Positions 1 to 9,700 of a stretch of 22,263 nucleotides of DNA are shown one piece after another. Where the stretch lies: NCBI GenBank assembly GCA_012518765.1, contig JAAYRN010000216.1:1-22263 (forward strand), written 5' to 3'. A program made the position numbers and the translations under genes. The stretch comes from Bacteroidales bacterium (lineage in GTDB: Bacteria; Bacteroidota; Bacteroidia; Bacteroidales; WCHB1-69). Numbering within the stretch: position 1 is the stretch's first letter; each line of letters begins with the position of its first letter. A model generated the notes under the pieces. It saw nothing but the letters and a program-made list of their open reading frames with translations, was not told the origin of the DNA and ran no database searches.

Positions 1-2
1 AC

Positions 3-27
3 ATTCGTATACGCGTTTTATACGAAT
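3..27. repeat. Perfect inverted repeat (hairpin) at window edge
   Basis: ATTCGTATA at 3-11 is matched perfectly by TATACGAAT at 19-27 around a 7-base loop (CGCGTTT), giving a 9-bp stem. It could be the terminator of a gene that ends left of the window, but no clear T run follows on the plus strand and the other side is cut off. The rest of the gap up to 213 is AT-rich. I see no further gene there and no obvious hairpin terminator for the minus-strand gene ending at 214. Confidence 0.5.
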
Positions 28-213
28 ATTCTAAATTTCTCATATATAATTGAAATATAAAAATTTAAATCAAAAAAATAATTTTATTTTTTAACAATTG
101 CAGAACCCATTTACAAATTCCAAAAACTCTTCCACAAAAGTACATTATTTTTCTAATACCGTAACATCTCAAATAAAAATAAATTTCAGTAGGAGAAAAG
201 TGAATAGTTTTGA

Positions 214-1098
214 TTATAAACAATCTTGGGTACAAGTACTTTTACAGTCTTCTATTTCTAAGGTGGCGTGTTGTATGCCCAAATTGGCAAGTTTTTGTTT
301 GATACTTGCTTTCACACTTTCCATGCGATGTATGTCGTCTATAACTACGTGTACAGTCAATGCATTTTGTGTGGTACTCAAAGCCCAAATATGTAAATGA
401 TGTATACTTAATACATGTTTTTCGGAAAGAATTTCATTGGAAATCTTATCAATATCCATAGCATGAGGAACTCCGTCTAAAGATAAGCGAATGCTTTCTA
501 TCAACAATCCCCATGTTGAAATAATGATGATAACAGCGATGATTATTCCCACGATGGCATCAATAATATACCACTGTGTAAAATAAATCAATATGCCTGA
601 AATCACCACCCCCAAAGAGACCAATGCGTCTGCAAGCATGTGTAAATAAGCGCTTTTTATATTCAAATCTTTGTCCTTTTCTTTGAAAAATAATAAAGCT
701 GTAAACGCATTTATCAAAATGCCTATACCTGCAACCCAAGCTATGGTTTCTCCTTGAATATGTTGAGGATTGAAAAATTTTTCTATGCTTTTCACGATGA
801 TTATACCAACAGCTACCAATAAAATAATGGCATTAATCAAAGAGACCAATATGGTACTTTTTCTATAACCGTAGGTAAATTTTTTGGACGATACCGATTT
901 CGTTAATCGAAAGGCTAACATAGACAGTATTAGGCTAACAACATCGCTCAAATTATGTCCTGCATCGGAAAGCAAGCCCATGGATTGGCTCCATATACCC
1001 GCTATAAATTCTACTATAACAAAAACAATATTTAACACAATGCCTATTGTAAAGGCTTTGTTCAAATCAATGGTATAGTTATGTGAATGATTATGCAT
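214..1098 (-). CDS. Cation diffusion facilitator (CDF) family zinc/divalent metal exporter
   Basis: Inner-membrane metal/proton antiporter of the CzcD/ZitB type that exports Zn2+ (possibly other divalent metals) from the cytoplasm. The 294 residues are normal for the family. About six hydrophobic segments are visible (roughly 13-35, 38-65, 82-103, 117-138, 155-173, 178-200). The two metal-site motifs typical of zinc CDFs are intact: H48xxxD52 in segment 2 (SDAGHNLSD) and H153xxxD157 in segment 5 (HMLAD). The cytoplasmic C-terminal domain carries HHLHIWAL (232-240). The N terminus is His-rich (H2, H4, H6) and the C terminus has three spaced cysteines (C285, C289, C293); both are possible extra metal ligands. 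The start overlaps the upstream glycosyltransferase stop by 8 bases, which suggests translational coupling as the last gene of the polA operon. Exact metal specificity is inferred. Confidence 0.93.
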   Translation of the reverse strand: MHNHSHNYTIDLNKAFTIGIVLNIVFVIVEFIAGIWSQSMGLLSDAGHNLSDVVSLILSMLAFRLTKSVSSKKFTYGYRKSTILVSLINAIILLVAVGIIIVKSIEKFFNPQHIQGETIAWVAGIGILINAFTALLFFKEKDKDLNIKSAYLHMLADALVSLGVVISGILIYFTQWYIIDAIVGIIIAVIIIISTWGLLIESIRLSLDGVPHAMDIDKISNEILSEKHVLSIHHLHIWALSTTQNALTVHVVIDDIHRMESVKASIKQKLANLGIQHATLEIEDCKSTCTQDCL

Positions 1099-2263
1099 GG
1101 TTTAACAGCTGTTGATAGAGTTGACAAAACATGGTGCTGATTGTTTTTTGATTGTAATTTTTTTGTATAAATTGTCGTAAATCTTCGGGAGAAAAAGTAG
1201 AATAAACGTCTAACATTTTGTTTACTTTCTGAAAAAGAGCCTCTTCGTCTTTAGGAGAAACTATAAATCCTCTGTTATTCCCCAACATTTCGGGTATAGC
1301 TCCCGTGTTTGTAGCTACAACAGGTATGCCACAAGCCAATGCTTCCATCACAACGCAAGAGAAAGTTTCAAAATTAGAAAACATCAATAGAAAATCGGCT
1401 GATTGGTAGTATGTTACGATTTCTTCCATTGTTTTTTTACCATGAAAAATAATATATTCTGATAATTGATTTTTTGTAATAAAAGATTGATATTCCTCGT
1501 AATCATAGTCGTGTATAACGTTAAGAACAAAATCATTACGAGTTTCTTTCAGGCGATTGATGACATTGAGTATGCCTGAAAAGTTTTTTTCCTGATTGTT
1601 TAAAGATGAAATATGTAAAATATGTTTTTTAGGGAGTTGTTTTTTGGGTATTGAATGAAATAAATTAATGTCTATTGTATTGGGAATAACATGAATATTA
1701 TTTTTAATACCAAACGACAACATGTTTTTTTTCAACAACTGACTTACCGCCGTAACAGCCGATGCATTTTTAGCTATTTTCAACAACCTTTTTTTTATTT
1801 TTTTATCTTTTAGTCGCTTGTCATCAGGTGAATATATAGACCAATGTTCGCTTAATACATAGGGAATTTTAAATCTTTTTTTCCAATATAAGGCTATTTT
1901 TCCCAAAGGTAAAGCAACATGAAGATGTACTAAATCGGGATTGAAATGCTGTTTTCGGATATGCTTTAATCCAAAATTATAGGCTATAAAAAGTTTATAT
2001 TTATTTATAAGTGTATTTAATGGTCGAAACAAGGATAAAAAAGGCTTGATTTGAATAGTTATTTTTGTATAGTTATCAACAGTTTCTGTATTTAACTCTC
2101 TGTTTTTATTTATATTAGCATCTGTATAAACTATCAATACTATGGAGTTACAGCTTAGGGAAATGGCTTCGATATGACGTAGGCAAAAATTTCCCCTTGT
2201 CGGGTCATTGGGAGTAGGATACCAACTTAAAAGATGTAGAATATGTTTATTTTCTTTATTCAT
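1091..2263 (-). CDS. Glycosyltransferase, GT4-like family (GT-B fold)
   Basis: Predicted cytoplasmic, retaining glycosyltransferase that moves a sugar from a nucleotide-sugar donor to a glycan or lipid-linked acceptor. Its 390 residues are typical of the family. The N-terminal half begins with HILHLLSWYPTPNDP and a GNFCLRHIEAI segment (24-34), as in acceptor-side domains of family 4 enzymes, followed by DLVHLHVALPLG (110-121) and a VTAVSQ segment near 170-175. The donor half starts around 215 (ILHISSL) and contains the EX7E signature (E299 and E307, in FETFSCVVMEALACG) and GIPVVATNTGAIPEML (312-327). The gene lies 11 bases after the flippase gene and overlaps the CDF start by 8 bases. Together with the flippase it points to assembly of a surface polysaccharide or of the LPS to which T9SS cargo is often attached. 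Donor sugar and product cannot be told from sequence. Confidence 0.92.
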   Translation of the reverse strand: MNKENKHILHLLSWYPTPNDPTRGNFCLRHIEAISLSCNSIVLIVYTDANINKNRELNTETVDNYTKITIQIKPFLSLFRPLNTLINKYKLFIAYNFGLKHIRKQHFNPDLVHLHVALPLGKIALYWKKRFKIPYVLSEHWSIYSPDDKRLKDKKIKKRLLKIAKNASAVTAVSQLLKKNMLSFGIKNNIHVIPNTIDINLFHSIPKKQLPKKHILHISSLNNQEKNFSGILNVINRLKETRNDFVLNVIHDYDYEEYQSFITKNQLSEYIIFHGKKTMEEIVTYYQSADFLLMFSNFETFSCVVMEALACGIPVVATNTGAIPEMLGNNRGFIVSPKDEEALFQKVNKMLDVYSTFSPEDLRQFIQKNYNQKTISTMFCQLYQQLLNHA

Positions 2264-2274
2264 AAAGTCTTGTA

Positions 2275-3573
2275 TTACAATTTGTTGTTTGTTAATATTC
2301 TTTTTATTTCTTCTTTAAATAAGAAAATATCTTTTTTACGGATACTCAAATCCTTAAGTTTGATGCATGAATCTTTTAAAAAGCATACAAAAGTATAGGT
2401 AAAACTTGCTGTATATGAAACCGTTGAAATAAGTCCCACCCAAACAATTACTTTGATATAAGGCATGGTTTTAAATATTTCTATTGCAGACAGTCCCAAG
2501 GTGAGTGTGATTACTACACCGATGATGGAAGCAATGGTGTTTATTTTATATTTTCCAAAGCCTGCAAAGTAATGAGACAGAATAATATTGCATGAAAATA
2601 TAAGAATTCCAAAGGCAAGAGCTATTATAACAGGTTTAGAATCTGAAAATTCGGCTCCAAATACGCAAGCTATCCAGTGGTTAGGAATGCTTAACAAAAC
2701 CAAGACTGCCACAAAGGTAAATACAAAAGATAACTTCAAAAAAGCTAAGGTTAATTTTTGAGCATATACTTTATTTTCATTACAATTGGAAATTCTCGAA
2801 TATTGTACCGTTGCCATACTCTTGGGTAATATCCAAATTGCTTCCGAAAGTTTTGTTCCTAATTCGAACAATCCTAAGGCTTTACGTCCCGAACAAAACT
2901 CAATGATATAATAACTTAAACGGTAATTTAACAATTGAGTGAAATTAGCTATCTGAATAACAAACCCATACGTAATCATTTGTTTGAATACCAACCATAT
3001 ATTTTGAAATCCTTTAAAAATTAATTTTTCTACTATATAAGGAATACTGACAATGGAAACTATGATAAAAGAAATTAAATACGCAAAAATATAAGAAGAA
3101 ACATCTCTGTTTTTTAGCAAGTAAATAAAAATCAACAGCAAACCCAAATGTAAAACAATTTGCAAAATGGCTAAAAAATTATAGGCTTTTATTTTTTCTT
3201 GTGATAAAATAATTTGGGAATGAATGTAATAAGTGGAAAAAAAGATAGAAGTAATAAGTAAATGCCAGAAATATTGTTTTTCGATTAAATGAAAGGTTAC
3301 CAATAATATAGAGCCTATAATATTGATAAATAAAGCAAATGTATAAGAAAGAAATATGAGTTGAAATGAATCATTTCGGGGGAGCATATACACCAAGGAA
3401 GGACCTCCTATAAACGAAGTTAAGATTTGTAAAATAGTGATCCCCAATATAAAAAGCCCTATAGTACCTACTCCACTTGAACCAAATACACGGGAATTAA
3501 TAATTACAATCCCTAATGTAATCAGGGTGCATACGATTCTGGCTCCAAATGTTCCAAATACTTTTTTTAACAT
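2275..3573 (-). CDS. Polysaccharide flippase, Wzx-like (MOP superfamily)
   Basis: Polytopic inner-membrane protein of 432 residues, within the normal range for Wzx/RfbX-type flippases that move undecaprenyl-linked oligosaccharides across the inner membrane. The N terminus (MLKKVFGTFGARIV, then NSRVFGSSGVGTIGLF at 26-41) matches the usual flippase opening, with an early amphipathic stretch and a G-rich first loop. About 12 or more hydrophobic segments alternate with short loops. The C-terminal 40 residues are Lys-rich and cytoplasmic in character. There is no recognisable catalytic motif, as expected for this family. The gene starts 11 bases after the polA stop and ends 11 bases before the glycosyltransferase start, so all are likely co-transcribed. 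A run of seven A near the start codon (coding strand, complement of 3562-3568) is a possible slippage point. A Wzx role is inferred from sequence character and neighbour. Confidence 0.85.
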   Translation of the reverse strand: MLKKVFGTFGARIVCTLITLGIVIINSRVFGSSGVGTIGLFILGITILQILTSFIGGPSLVYMLPRNDSFQLIFLSYTFALFINIIGSILLVTFHLIEKQYFWHLLITSIFFSTYYIHSQIILSQEKIKAYNFLAILQIVLHLGLLLIFIYLLKNRDVSSYIFAYLISFIIVSIVSIPYIVEKLIFKGFQNIWLVFKQMITYGFVIQIANFTQLLNYRLSYYIIEFCSGRKALGLFELGTKLSEAIWILPKSMATVQYSRISNCNENKVYAQKLTLAFLKLSFVFTFVAVLVLLSIPNHWIACVFGAEFSDSKPVIIALAFGILIFSCNIILSHYFAGFGKYKINTIASIIGVVITLTLGLSAIEIFKTMPYIKVIVWVGLISTVSYTASFTYTFVCFLKDSCIKLKDLSIRKKDIFLFKEEIKRILTNNKL

Positions 3574-3584
3574 TTACTTTTTTG

Positions 3585-6362
3585 TTAATGAGCTTCTAAC
3601 CAATTATTTCCATGTTTCATGTCTATTTCCAAAGGTACTGTTATCGACATGGCGTTTATCATTCCATCGTGAACGATTTTTTTAACCTCTTCCAATTCAG
3701 GCTTATAGGTGTCTAATACCAATTCGTCGTGTACTTGTAGAATGATAGAAGATTTTAATTCCCTTGTTTTTAGTTCGTTATGTATTTTAATCATCGCTAA
3801 TTTAATCATATCGGCAGCCGAACCTTGAATGGGAGCGTTGATTGCATTTCGTTCGGCAAAACCCCTAACGATAGAATTATTAGATTGTATATCCCTGAGG
3901 TATCGTCTTCGTTTCATGATGGTTTCCACATAGCCATTTTGTCTTGCAAATACTTTTTGATTTTCCATAAATAGCTTGACCTTTGGATATTTAGTGAAAT
4001 ATTGCTCTATAATTTCAGCTGCATTTTTCCTGCTTATCTGTAAGCGTTCGGCTAAACCAAAAGCGGAAATTCCGTAAATAATTCCAAAATTTACCGTTTT
4101 TGCATTTCGTCTCATATCTGAAGTAACTTCGGAAAGAGGAATGTTGTAAATCTTTGAAGCGGTTGCTGTATGAATATCTTCTCCGTTGCAAAACGATTCA
4201 AACATACTTTCATCTTCGCTCATGGCAGCCATTAGTCTTAACTCTATTTGAGAATAATCGGCTGCTAATAAGATATAATCATCGTTGGTAGGAATAAAAG
4301 CTTTTCTAATTTCGCGTCCTTCATCGTTACGAATGGGTATGTTTTGTAAATTGGGATTGCTCGAACTCAATCGTCCTGTAGTAGTAACTGTTTGATTAAA
4401 AGACGAATGAATCCTATTTGTGCTTGGATTTATCAAGTTGGGCAAAGCATCGGCATAGGTAGATTTTAATTTAACCAATCCTCTGTAATCTAATATCAAA
4501 GAAACAATGGGGTGTTTATCTTTTAGTTTTAACAGCACTTCTTCTCCGGTTTGATATTGTTTTGTTTTTGTTAGTTTTGCATTTTCGATGATTTTTAATT
4601 TTTCGAATAAGATAATTCCCAATTGCTTAGGCGAAGATACGTTAAACTCCTCACCTGCATATTGAAATATTTCTTCTTCTATTTCTTTAACTTTATCCTG
4701 AAGTTCTATGGAATAATTTTGTAAAAACTGCTTATCTATATGTACTCCTTTTTGTTCCATGTCGGAGAGGACGGCAACCAAAGGCATTTCTATGTTTTCA
4801 AATAAGTTGTATACTTCTTTTTCGTGTAACTCTTTATTTAACAATGAATAAAGACGTAATGTAATATCAGCATCTTCGCAGGCGTACTCTTTTATTTTTT
4901 CTATGGGGATAGCACTTAGATTTTTATTTTTCGATTTTCCGCCAACCAAATCATCGTAAGTAATGGTTTGATAATTTAGATATTTCATAGCTAATAGGTC
5001 TAAATTATGGCGAGATTCGGAATCAATTACATAATGAGCCAACATGGTGTCGAAGCATTTTCCTTTAATAAAAACTTGATATCGTTCCAATACCTGCTTG
5101 TCGAATTTTAAATTTTGGGCAATTTTTACGGTTTGACTGTTTTCGAAAATAGGTTTCAAAAGTTGCATCCAAGCAAAAATATCTTCATAATTTTTAGGCA
5201 TGGAAATATAAAATGCTTTGTATTCTTCCCAAGCTATGGAAAGTCCTAACATATTTACATTGATCAAATCTAAACTATCGGTTTCAGTATCAAAGCTAAA
5301 CAAAGGAATTTTTTCTAAACGAGTGATTAATTTTAATAAATCTTCGTACGTATCAATCAGTTGATAATTATGCGGAGTATTTTGTATAGAAAATATATCG
5401 GAGTCATTTTTAGTTTCTTCTTTTTCAGAAAACAAATTAAGAGTAGGCTGTGTTACAGTATCTTTTGTTTCTTTGTTTAAATCGGAAAATACTCTTCGGG
5501 CTAAGGTTTTAAATTCTAATTCGTCAAAAATTGCTTTTAATTCCGAAACATTGGGATTTTTATACCTAAACTGTTTTTCATCAAAATCTACAGGGACATC
5601 TAATAAAATACTTGCCAGCATTTTCGACATCAGTGCCATTTCTTTGCCTTCTACCATTTTTTGTTTTAATTTCACATTGGTTATGGCATGTATATTTTCA
5701 TAAATTGATTCGATAGAGCCAAATTCGGCAATTAATTTTTTGGCTGTAACTTCACCTATTCCTTTTACGCCGGGAATATTATCGGAAGAATCGCCCCAAA
5801 GTCCCAATATATCAATAAGTTGTTCTGGATATTTCAGGCTATATCTTTCACATATTTCTTTTTCTCCTAAGATAGCTACATCGTTTCCCATGTAAGCAGG
5901 TCTGTACATGTAAATATTTTCCGATACCAATTGTCCGTAATCCTTATCGGAAGTAACCATATAAACGACAAAATCTTCTTTTTCTGCTTTTTTTGCAAGC
6001 GTACCAATAATATCATCTGCTTCATAGCCTGATAACTCTAAAACAGGGATATGAAAGGCTTCCACTATACTTCGGATATAGGGTAAACTTATCGAAATAT
6101 CTTCGGGCATACTTTCTCTATTTGCCTTATAATCTGCAAATTCCACATGTCTTAAAGTAGGTCCATAGCTATCGAAAGCTACGGCTATGTGTGTTGGTTT
6201 TTCTTTACGTATAATTTCGTATAAAGAATTTGTAAAACCTAAAATTGCAGATGTATTTAAGCCTTTTGAATTGATACGAGGATTTTTATTGAGTGCATAA
6301 TAAGCTCTATATATCAAAGCCATTGCATCTAATAAAAATAGTTTTTTGAGAGGTTGCTTCAT
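3585..6362 (-). CDS. polA: DNA polymerase I
   Basis: Repair and Okazaki-fragment-processing polymerase of about 925 residues, full length for bacterial Pol I. I prefer the ATG at 6362 (MKQPLKKLFLLDAMALIYRAYYAL); an in-frame ATG 33 bases upstream (6395) would add 11 residues with no family match and lies upstream of the likely -7 promoter element. In this numbering the 5'-3' exonuclease domain is about 1-255, with LSGYEADDI near 110-118 and GDSSDNIPGVKGIG from 190. The 3'-5' exonuclease domain keeps its metal ligands: DTETD (D358, E360), QNLKFDKQ, and YxxxD in EYACEDAD. The polymerase domain has motif A (ADYSQIELR, D702), motif B (RRNAKTVNFGIIYG, 752 onward) and motif C (QVHDEL, H878-D879-E880). 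Proofreading therefore looks intact. It is the first gene of a tight four-gene minus-strand unit whose other members concern glycans and metal export. Confidence 0.97.
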   Translation of the reverse strand: MKQPLKKLFLLDAMALIYRAYYALNKNPRINSKGLNTSAILGFTNSLYEIIRKEKPTHIAVAFDSYGPTLRHVEFADYKANRESMPEDISISLPYIRSIVEAFHIPVLELSGYEADDIIGTLAKKAEKEDFVVYMVTSDKDYGQLVSENIYMYRPAYMGNDVAILGEKEICERYSLKYPEQLIDILGLWGDSSDNIPGVKGIGEVTAKKLIAEFGSIESIYENIHAITNVKLKQKMVEGKEMALMSKMLASILLDVPVDFDEKQFRYKNPNVSELKAIFDELEFKTLARRVFSDLNKETKDTVTQPTLNLFSEKEETKNDSDIFSIQNTPHNYQLIDTYEDLLKLITRLEKIPLFSFDTETDSLDLINVNMLGLSIAWEEYKAFYISMPKNYEDIFAWMQLLKPIFENSQTVKIAQNLKFDKQVLERYQVFIKGKCFDTMLAHYVIDSESRHNLDLLAMKYLNYQTITYDDLVGGKSKNKNLSAIPIEKIKEYACEDADITLRLYSLLNKELHEKEVYNLFENIEMPLVAVLSDMEQKGVHIDKQFLQNYSIELQDKVKEIEEEIFQYAGEEFNVSSPKQLGIILFEKLKIIENAKLTKTKQYQTGEEVLLKLKDKHPIVSLILDYRGLVKLKSTYADALPNLINPSTNRIHSSFNQTVTTTGRLSSSNPNLQNIPIRNDEGREIRKAFIPTNDDYILLAADYSQIELRLMAAMSEDESMFESFCNGEDIHTATASKIYNIPLSEVTSDMRRNAKTVNFGIIYGISAFGLAERLQISRKNAAEIIEQYFTKYPKVKLFMENQKVFARQNGYVETIMKRRRYLRDIQSNNSIVRGFAERNAINAPIQGSAADMIKLAMIKIHNELKTRELKSSIILQVHDELVLDTYKPELEEVKKIVHDGMINAMSITVPLEIDMKHGNNWLEAH

Positions 6363-6742
6363 AATATCTAAAAAATTAAGACTACAAAAATACAAGTTTT
6401 TATCATAGCACAGAAACTTACCGATGAATAAAAATCATAAAACAACTTTTATTTATTAATATTTTATCTAAAAAAACAAGCATTCAAGTATCATAGAATT
6501 ATTTCTGTAAATGAAGTTTATAAAAACAACTTCGATAAATCGCTAATTCGCTTTAAGCAATATGTTTTTAATAAAAAAATATTGTTGATAACAGATTTTA
6601 TATTAATAATATTTTAGTATATTTGGAGTTGAATTTATTGCTTTTTAAAGTCGCTCAAACCACTTGATTTTCAGCGTACTTTATTTTTCAGTATAATCGT
6701 AAAGTTTTTAAAAAGTCTAAAAAAACAAAAAACACACACAGA
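6363..6742. other. AT-rich divergent intergenic region
   Basis: This 380-base gap separates the divergently transcribed polA and giant-protein genes. I see no credible coding region, tRNA or riboswitch. It is very AT-rich. A TAnnTTTG match (TATATTTG, 6618-6625, plus strand) could be the -7 element for the giant gene with a leader of about 110 bases. No good -33 TTTG sits at the usual distance; TTG at 6585-6587 is about 30 bases upstream, too far. A small inverted repeat, GAAGTT at 6513-6518 with AACTTC at 6528-6533, could be an operator or chance. Confidence 0.4.
6385..6416 (-). promoter_or_regulatory. Candidate Bacteroidota-type promoter for polA operon
   Basis: Read on the minus strand, TATTTTTG (complement of 6385-6392) matches the Bacteroidota sigma-ABfr -7 consensus TAnnTTTG. 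TTTC (complement of 6413-6416) lies 20 bases upstream and is a 3-of-4 match to the -33 TTTG. The -7 box ends 22 bases before the ATG at 6362, so the leader would be short. If this box is used, the longer polA start at 6395 could not be transcribed, which supports the shorter protein. No transcript data are available to confirm it. Confidence 0.45.
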
Positions 6743-9700
6743 ATGAAACGAATTTTATTATTTTTTGTCGCAATTTTTGCCAGTTTCTTATCCTCATTAC
6801 ACGCTCAAGTGGTTGTAGGTACTCAAAATTTTGATAGTATTGTAGACTGGACGGTTACTCCCAGTAATTCTTGGATAGCTAATACTATCTATCATGTAAG
6901 TAGTCCAAAATCTTATTTGGGATATGTTCCCAATCAGTTGGGAGACTCTATTATGTTAACAACTCCTTTTTATGATTTTTCGCAGTATGGTTTTGTTTGG
7001 TTAAGTTTTCATCATATTTGTAAAATTGCTGGAAGTGATTTAGGTGAAATCGAAATGCAAGAGGATTATACAGGGGCAAAATGGAAAAAAATACCTGCAA
7101 GTTGCTACTTAGGAAGCAATCCCTCAGCCTATACACAGCAACGATTTAACCATAATAGTTACAATGATTGGGATCCAAGTGACTCGTTGACAGCTCCAAA
7201 TAACACATGGTGGAAAGAAGAGCGATTTGATATTTCAGCCGAAGCGGGTTGGGGAAAAGTTCGTTTTCGTTTTAAATTAAAAAGAGGAAATGTAGTGGGA
7301 ACTCAATTTGCCTATGGTTGGCTAATTGATAATTTTGAAGTTAGAGCCGGAACGCACGAATTAGATCCTCCAAAACTTACGCTACTACCAACTGTATATA
7401 GGGATACCGTATACGGAACAGGTCCCTTCCTCATACGAGCTGATGTAATTGATACAGAGGATAGTCTTGTAACAATTTCTTACAAAATAAATAATGGTTC
7501 TACCATCCACGCCACGATGGACAAAATAAGTGCTACTGAATTTACACATACCATTCCTCAACAAGTATACGGAACTAACGTGTCTTACACCGTGAGAGCC
7601 GAAGATTCAGTAGGGAATTACACTTCTGAATCTCATACTTTTATAAATAAAAGAGACCCCTCAAGTCCTAATTTTATAAATGGGGCAGCTATGTACTCTA
7701 TAGATACTCCTCATACTGTCAAAGTTGTAGCAAATGTGAGCCTACCTATTTATGTTAAAATTCAAAACAAGGGATTAAATAATTTAAATTCAGCAACTGT
7801 CCACTGGGCAGTAAATGGTGTATCCAAACCTACTTATAATTGGTCTGGAGGGAATTTACCTGTTGACTTTATTTCCAATTCGTTTTATTTAGGTGACTAT
7901 ACTCCAGGTTTGGGATACGATACCATTGTAATATGGGTAAAAAATCCTAATAATGTAGTTGATAGTTTTGCACAAGACGATACCATTACGTTCATCACTT
8001 ACGGCTGCAACACCATATTTAATGGCACATATACCATTGGAGGACCTTCGGGAAGTAGAAATTTTGCAACTATCAATGCCGCCTTAAATGAGTTGTCGTT
8101 TTGTGGTATGTCGGGAAGTACAGAATTTCAAATATATAACGGAGTATATAGGGAAGATATTAACCTAACATCTCCCATTATTGGGATGAATCCTAATACT
8201 ACAATTACATTTACATCAGCTTCGGGAAAAGCCGATAGCGTTATTATACAAACGTCTACTACAGCTATAACCCTGGCAAATACAAGTAATTTAGTATTTA
8301 AAAAGATAACCTTAGATGCCATCAATGGCAATTACGGCATACGATTTACAGGAGCATGTAACGATATAGTGATAGACAGCTGTATCATAAAAGTAAACCC
8401 AACAGCTACTACCTCCACATACGCTTGTATTTATAAGAGTTCAGGAACGGGTGTATTGAGCGATATACGTATTACTAACAACATTTTAGACGGAGGATAT
8501 TATAACATATATTTCTGGGGGGGTACAAGTTCGACCGTAAGGGCAAACAATATAACATTTGAAAATAATGTGTTGAGTAATGCGTATTACTATAGTTCCT
8601 ATTATTACTACACTGATTTTAGCTCCATAAGTGGAAACAGTATACGCTCTCGTACGTCAAATTTATCCTCTTATTTCTATGGGTTGTATATGTACTATTG
8701 TGATGTTCCTTTTATTACAAAAAATAAACTCTATATCCCTATGGCTACAAACTATTCCTACGGTATATATATGAACAATTGCAACAGCACAGCCAATGCA
8801 AACTCCATACTGATAGCTAATAATGAACTTAGAATGAAATCACTAAATAATTCTTATGGAATATATGTAGCTTCTTCAAGAACAAATATTTATCATAATT
8901 CTGTACTATCTATAAGTGCATCTACTGCCACTAATATAGGTATATATGTTTCCAGTGCTTTGGATTTAGACGCTAAAAACAATAATTTAATATGTAACGT
9001 TCCTGTTTACTTTGGTAATATGAATTCATTAGGAACAACCTGGTTCTTTGACCATAATAATTATTACAGTCCGTTGGGATATATAGGATACGCAGGAGGA
9101 TTTATTTCAAACATGAACTCTTGGCGATTAACTACTGGACAAGACCTTCAATCAGTAAGTATATATCCTAATTTTATAGATACGAATATAAACCTAAAAA
9201 CTAATGGAGGAGATATTGTATGTAGTTATTTGTCTGATGTTCCAACCGATATACTTGGTACTAATCGAGGGCTTATGACTACCATGGGTGCTTACCATGA
9301 TTTTGTTCTTTTATCAAATAATGTAATGCCTTATCGCCTATATGCTCCATCTCATCTTGCCGTAGTAGGAGCCAGTGATTCGGTAATAGTTTCAGTTGCA
9401 AACATAGGCTCCAATACGGTTACTTCAATGAGAGTTAACTGGTTGGTAAATGGCGTACAAATGCCCCAGTATTCATGGACAGGAAGTTTAGCCCCAGGCG
9501 ACACAACATTACCTATTAAATTAGGTCATTTTGTCCCTGCTCCCGGTAATAACGACATTGTAGTTTATACTTCTTTACCAAACGGTGTTGCCGACCAAGC
9601 TCCTCAAAACGATACCATTAAAACATCTACCTATGGATGCGATTCTTTGATGATTGGAACTTATACCATAGGAACAAGTGGGCATTTTAGTACCATTGAC

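Noticed and set aside
98..400. Plus-strand open frame over the end of the CDF gene and the left gap
   Set aside because: It overlaps the well-supported CDF gene on the other strand and its translation is low-complexity with no domain character.
1789..1806. A8/A7 runs in the glycosyltransferase gene as a phase switch
   Set aside because: Poly-A/T runs of this length are expected in such AT-rich DNA; the frame is intact and nothing singles them out.
6363..6395. Longer polA start giving 11 extra residues
   Set aside because: The Pol I N-terminal pattern begins at the inner ATG (6362), and the upstream ATG lies before the likely -7 box.
6571..6625. AT palindromes in the divergent gap as a replication origin or att site
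   Set aside because: Only short AT-rich inverted repeats are present; there are no clear DnaA boxes and no flanking direct repeats.
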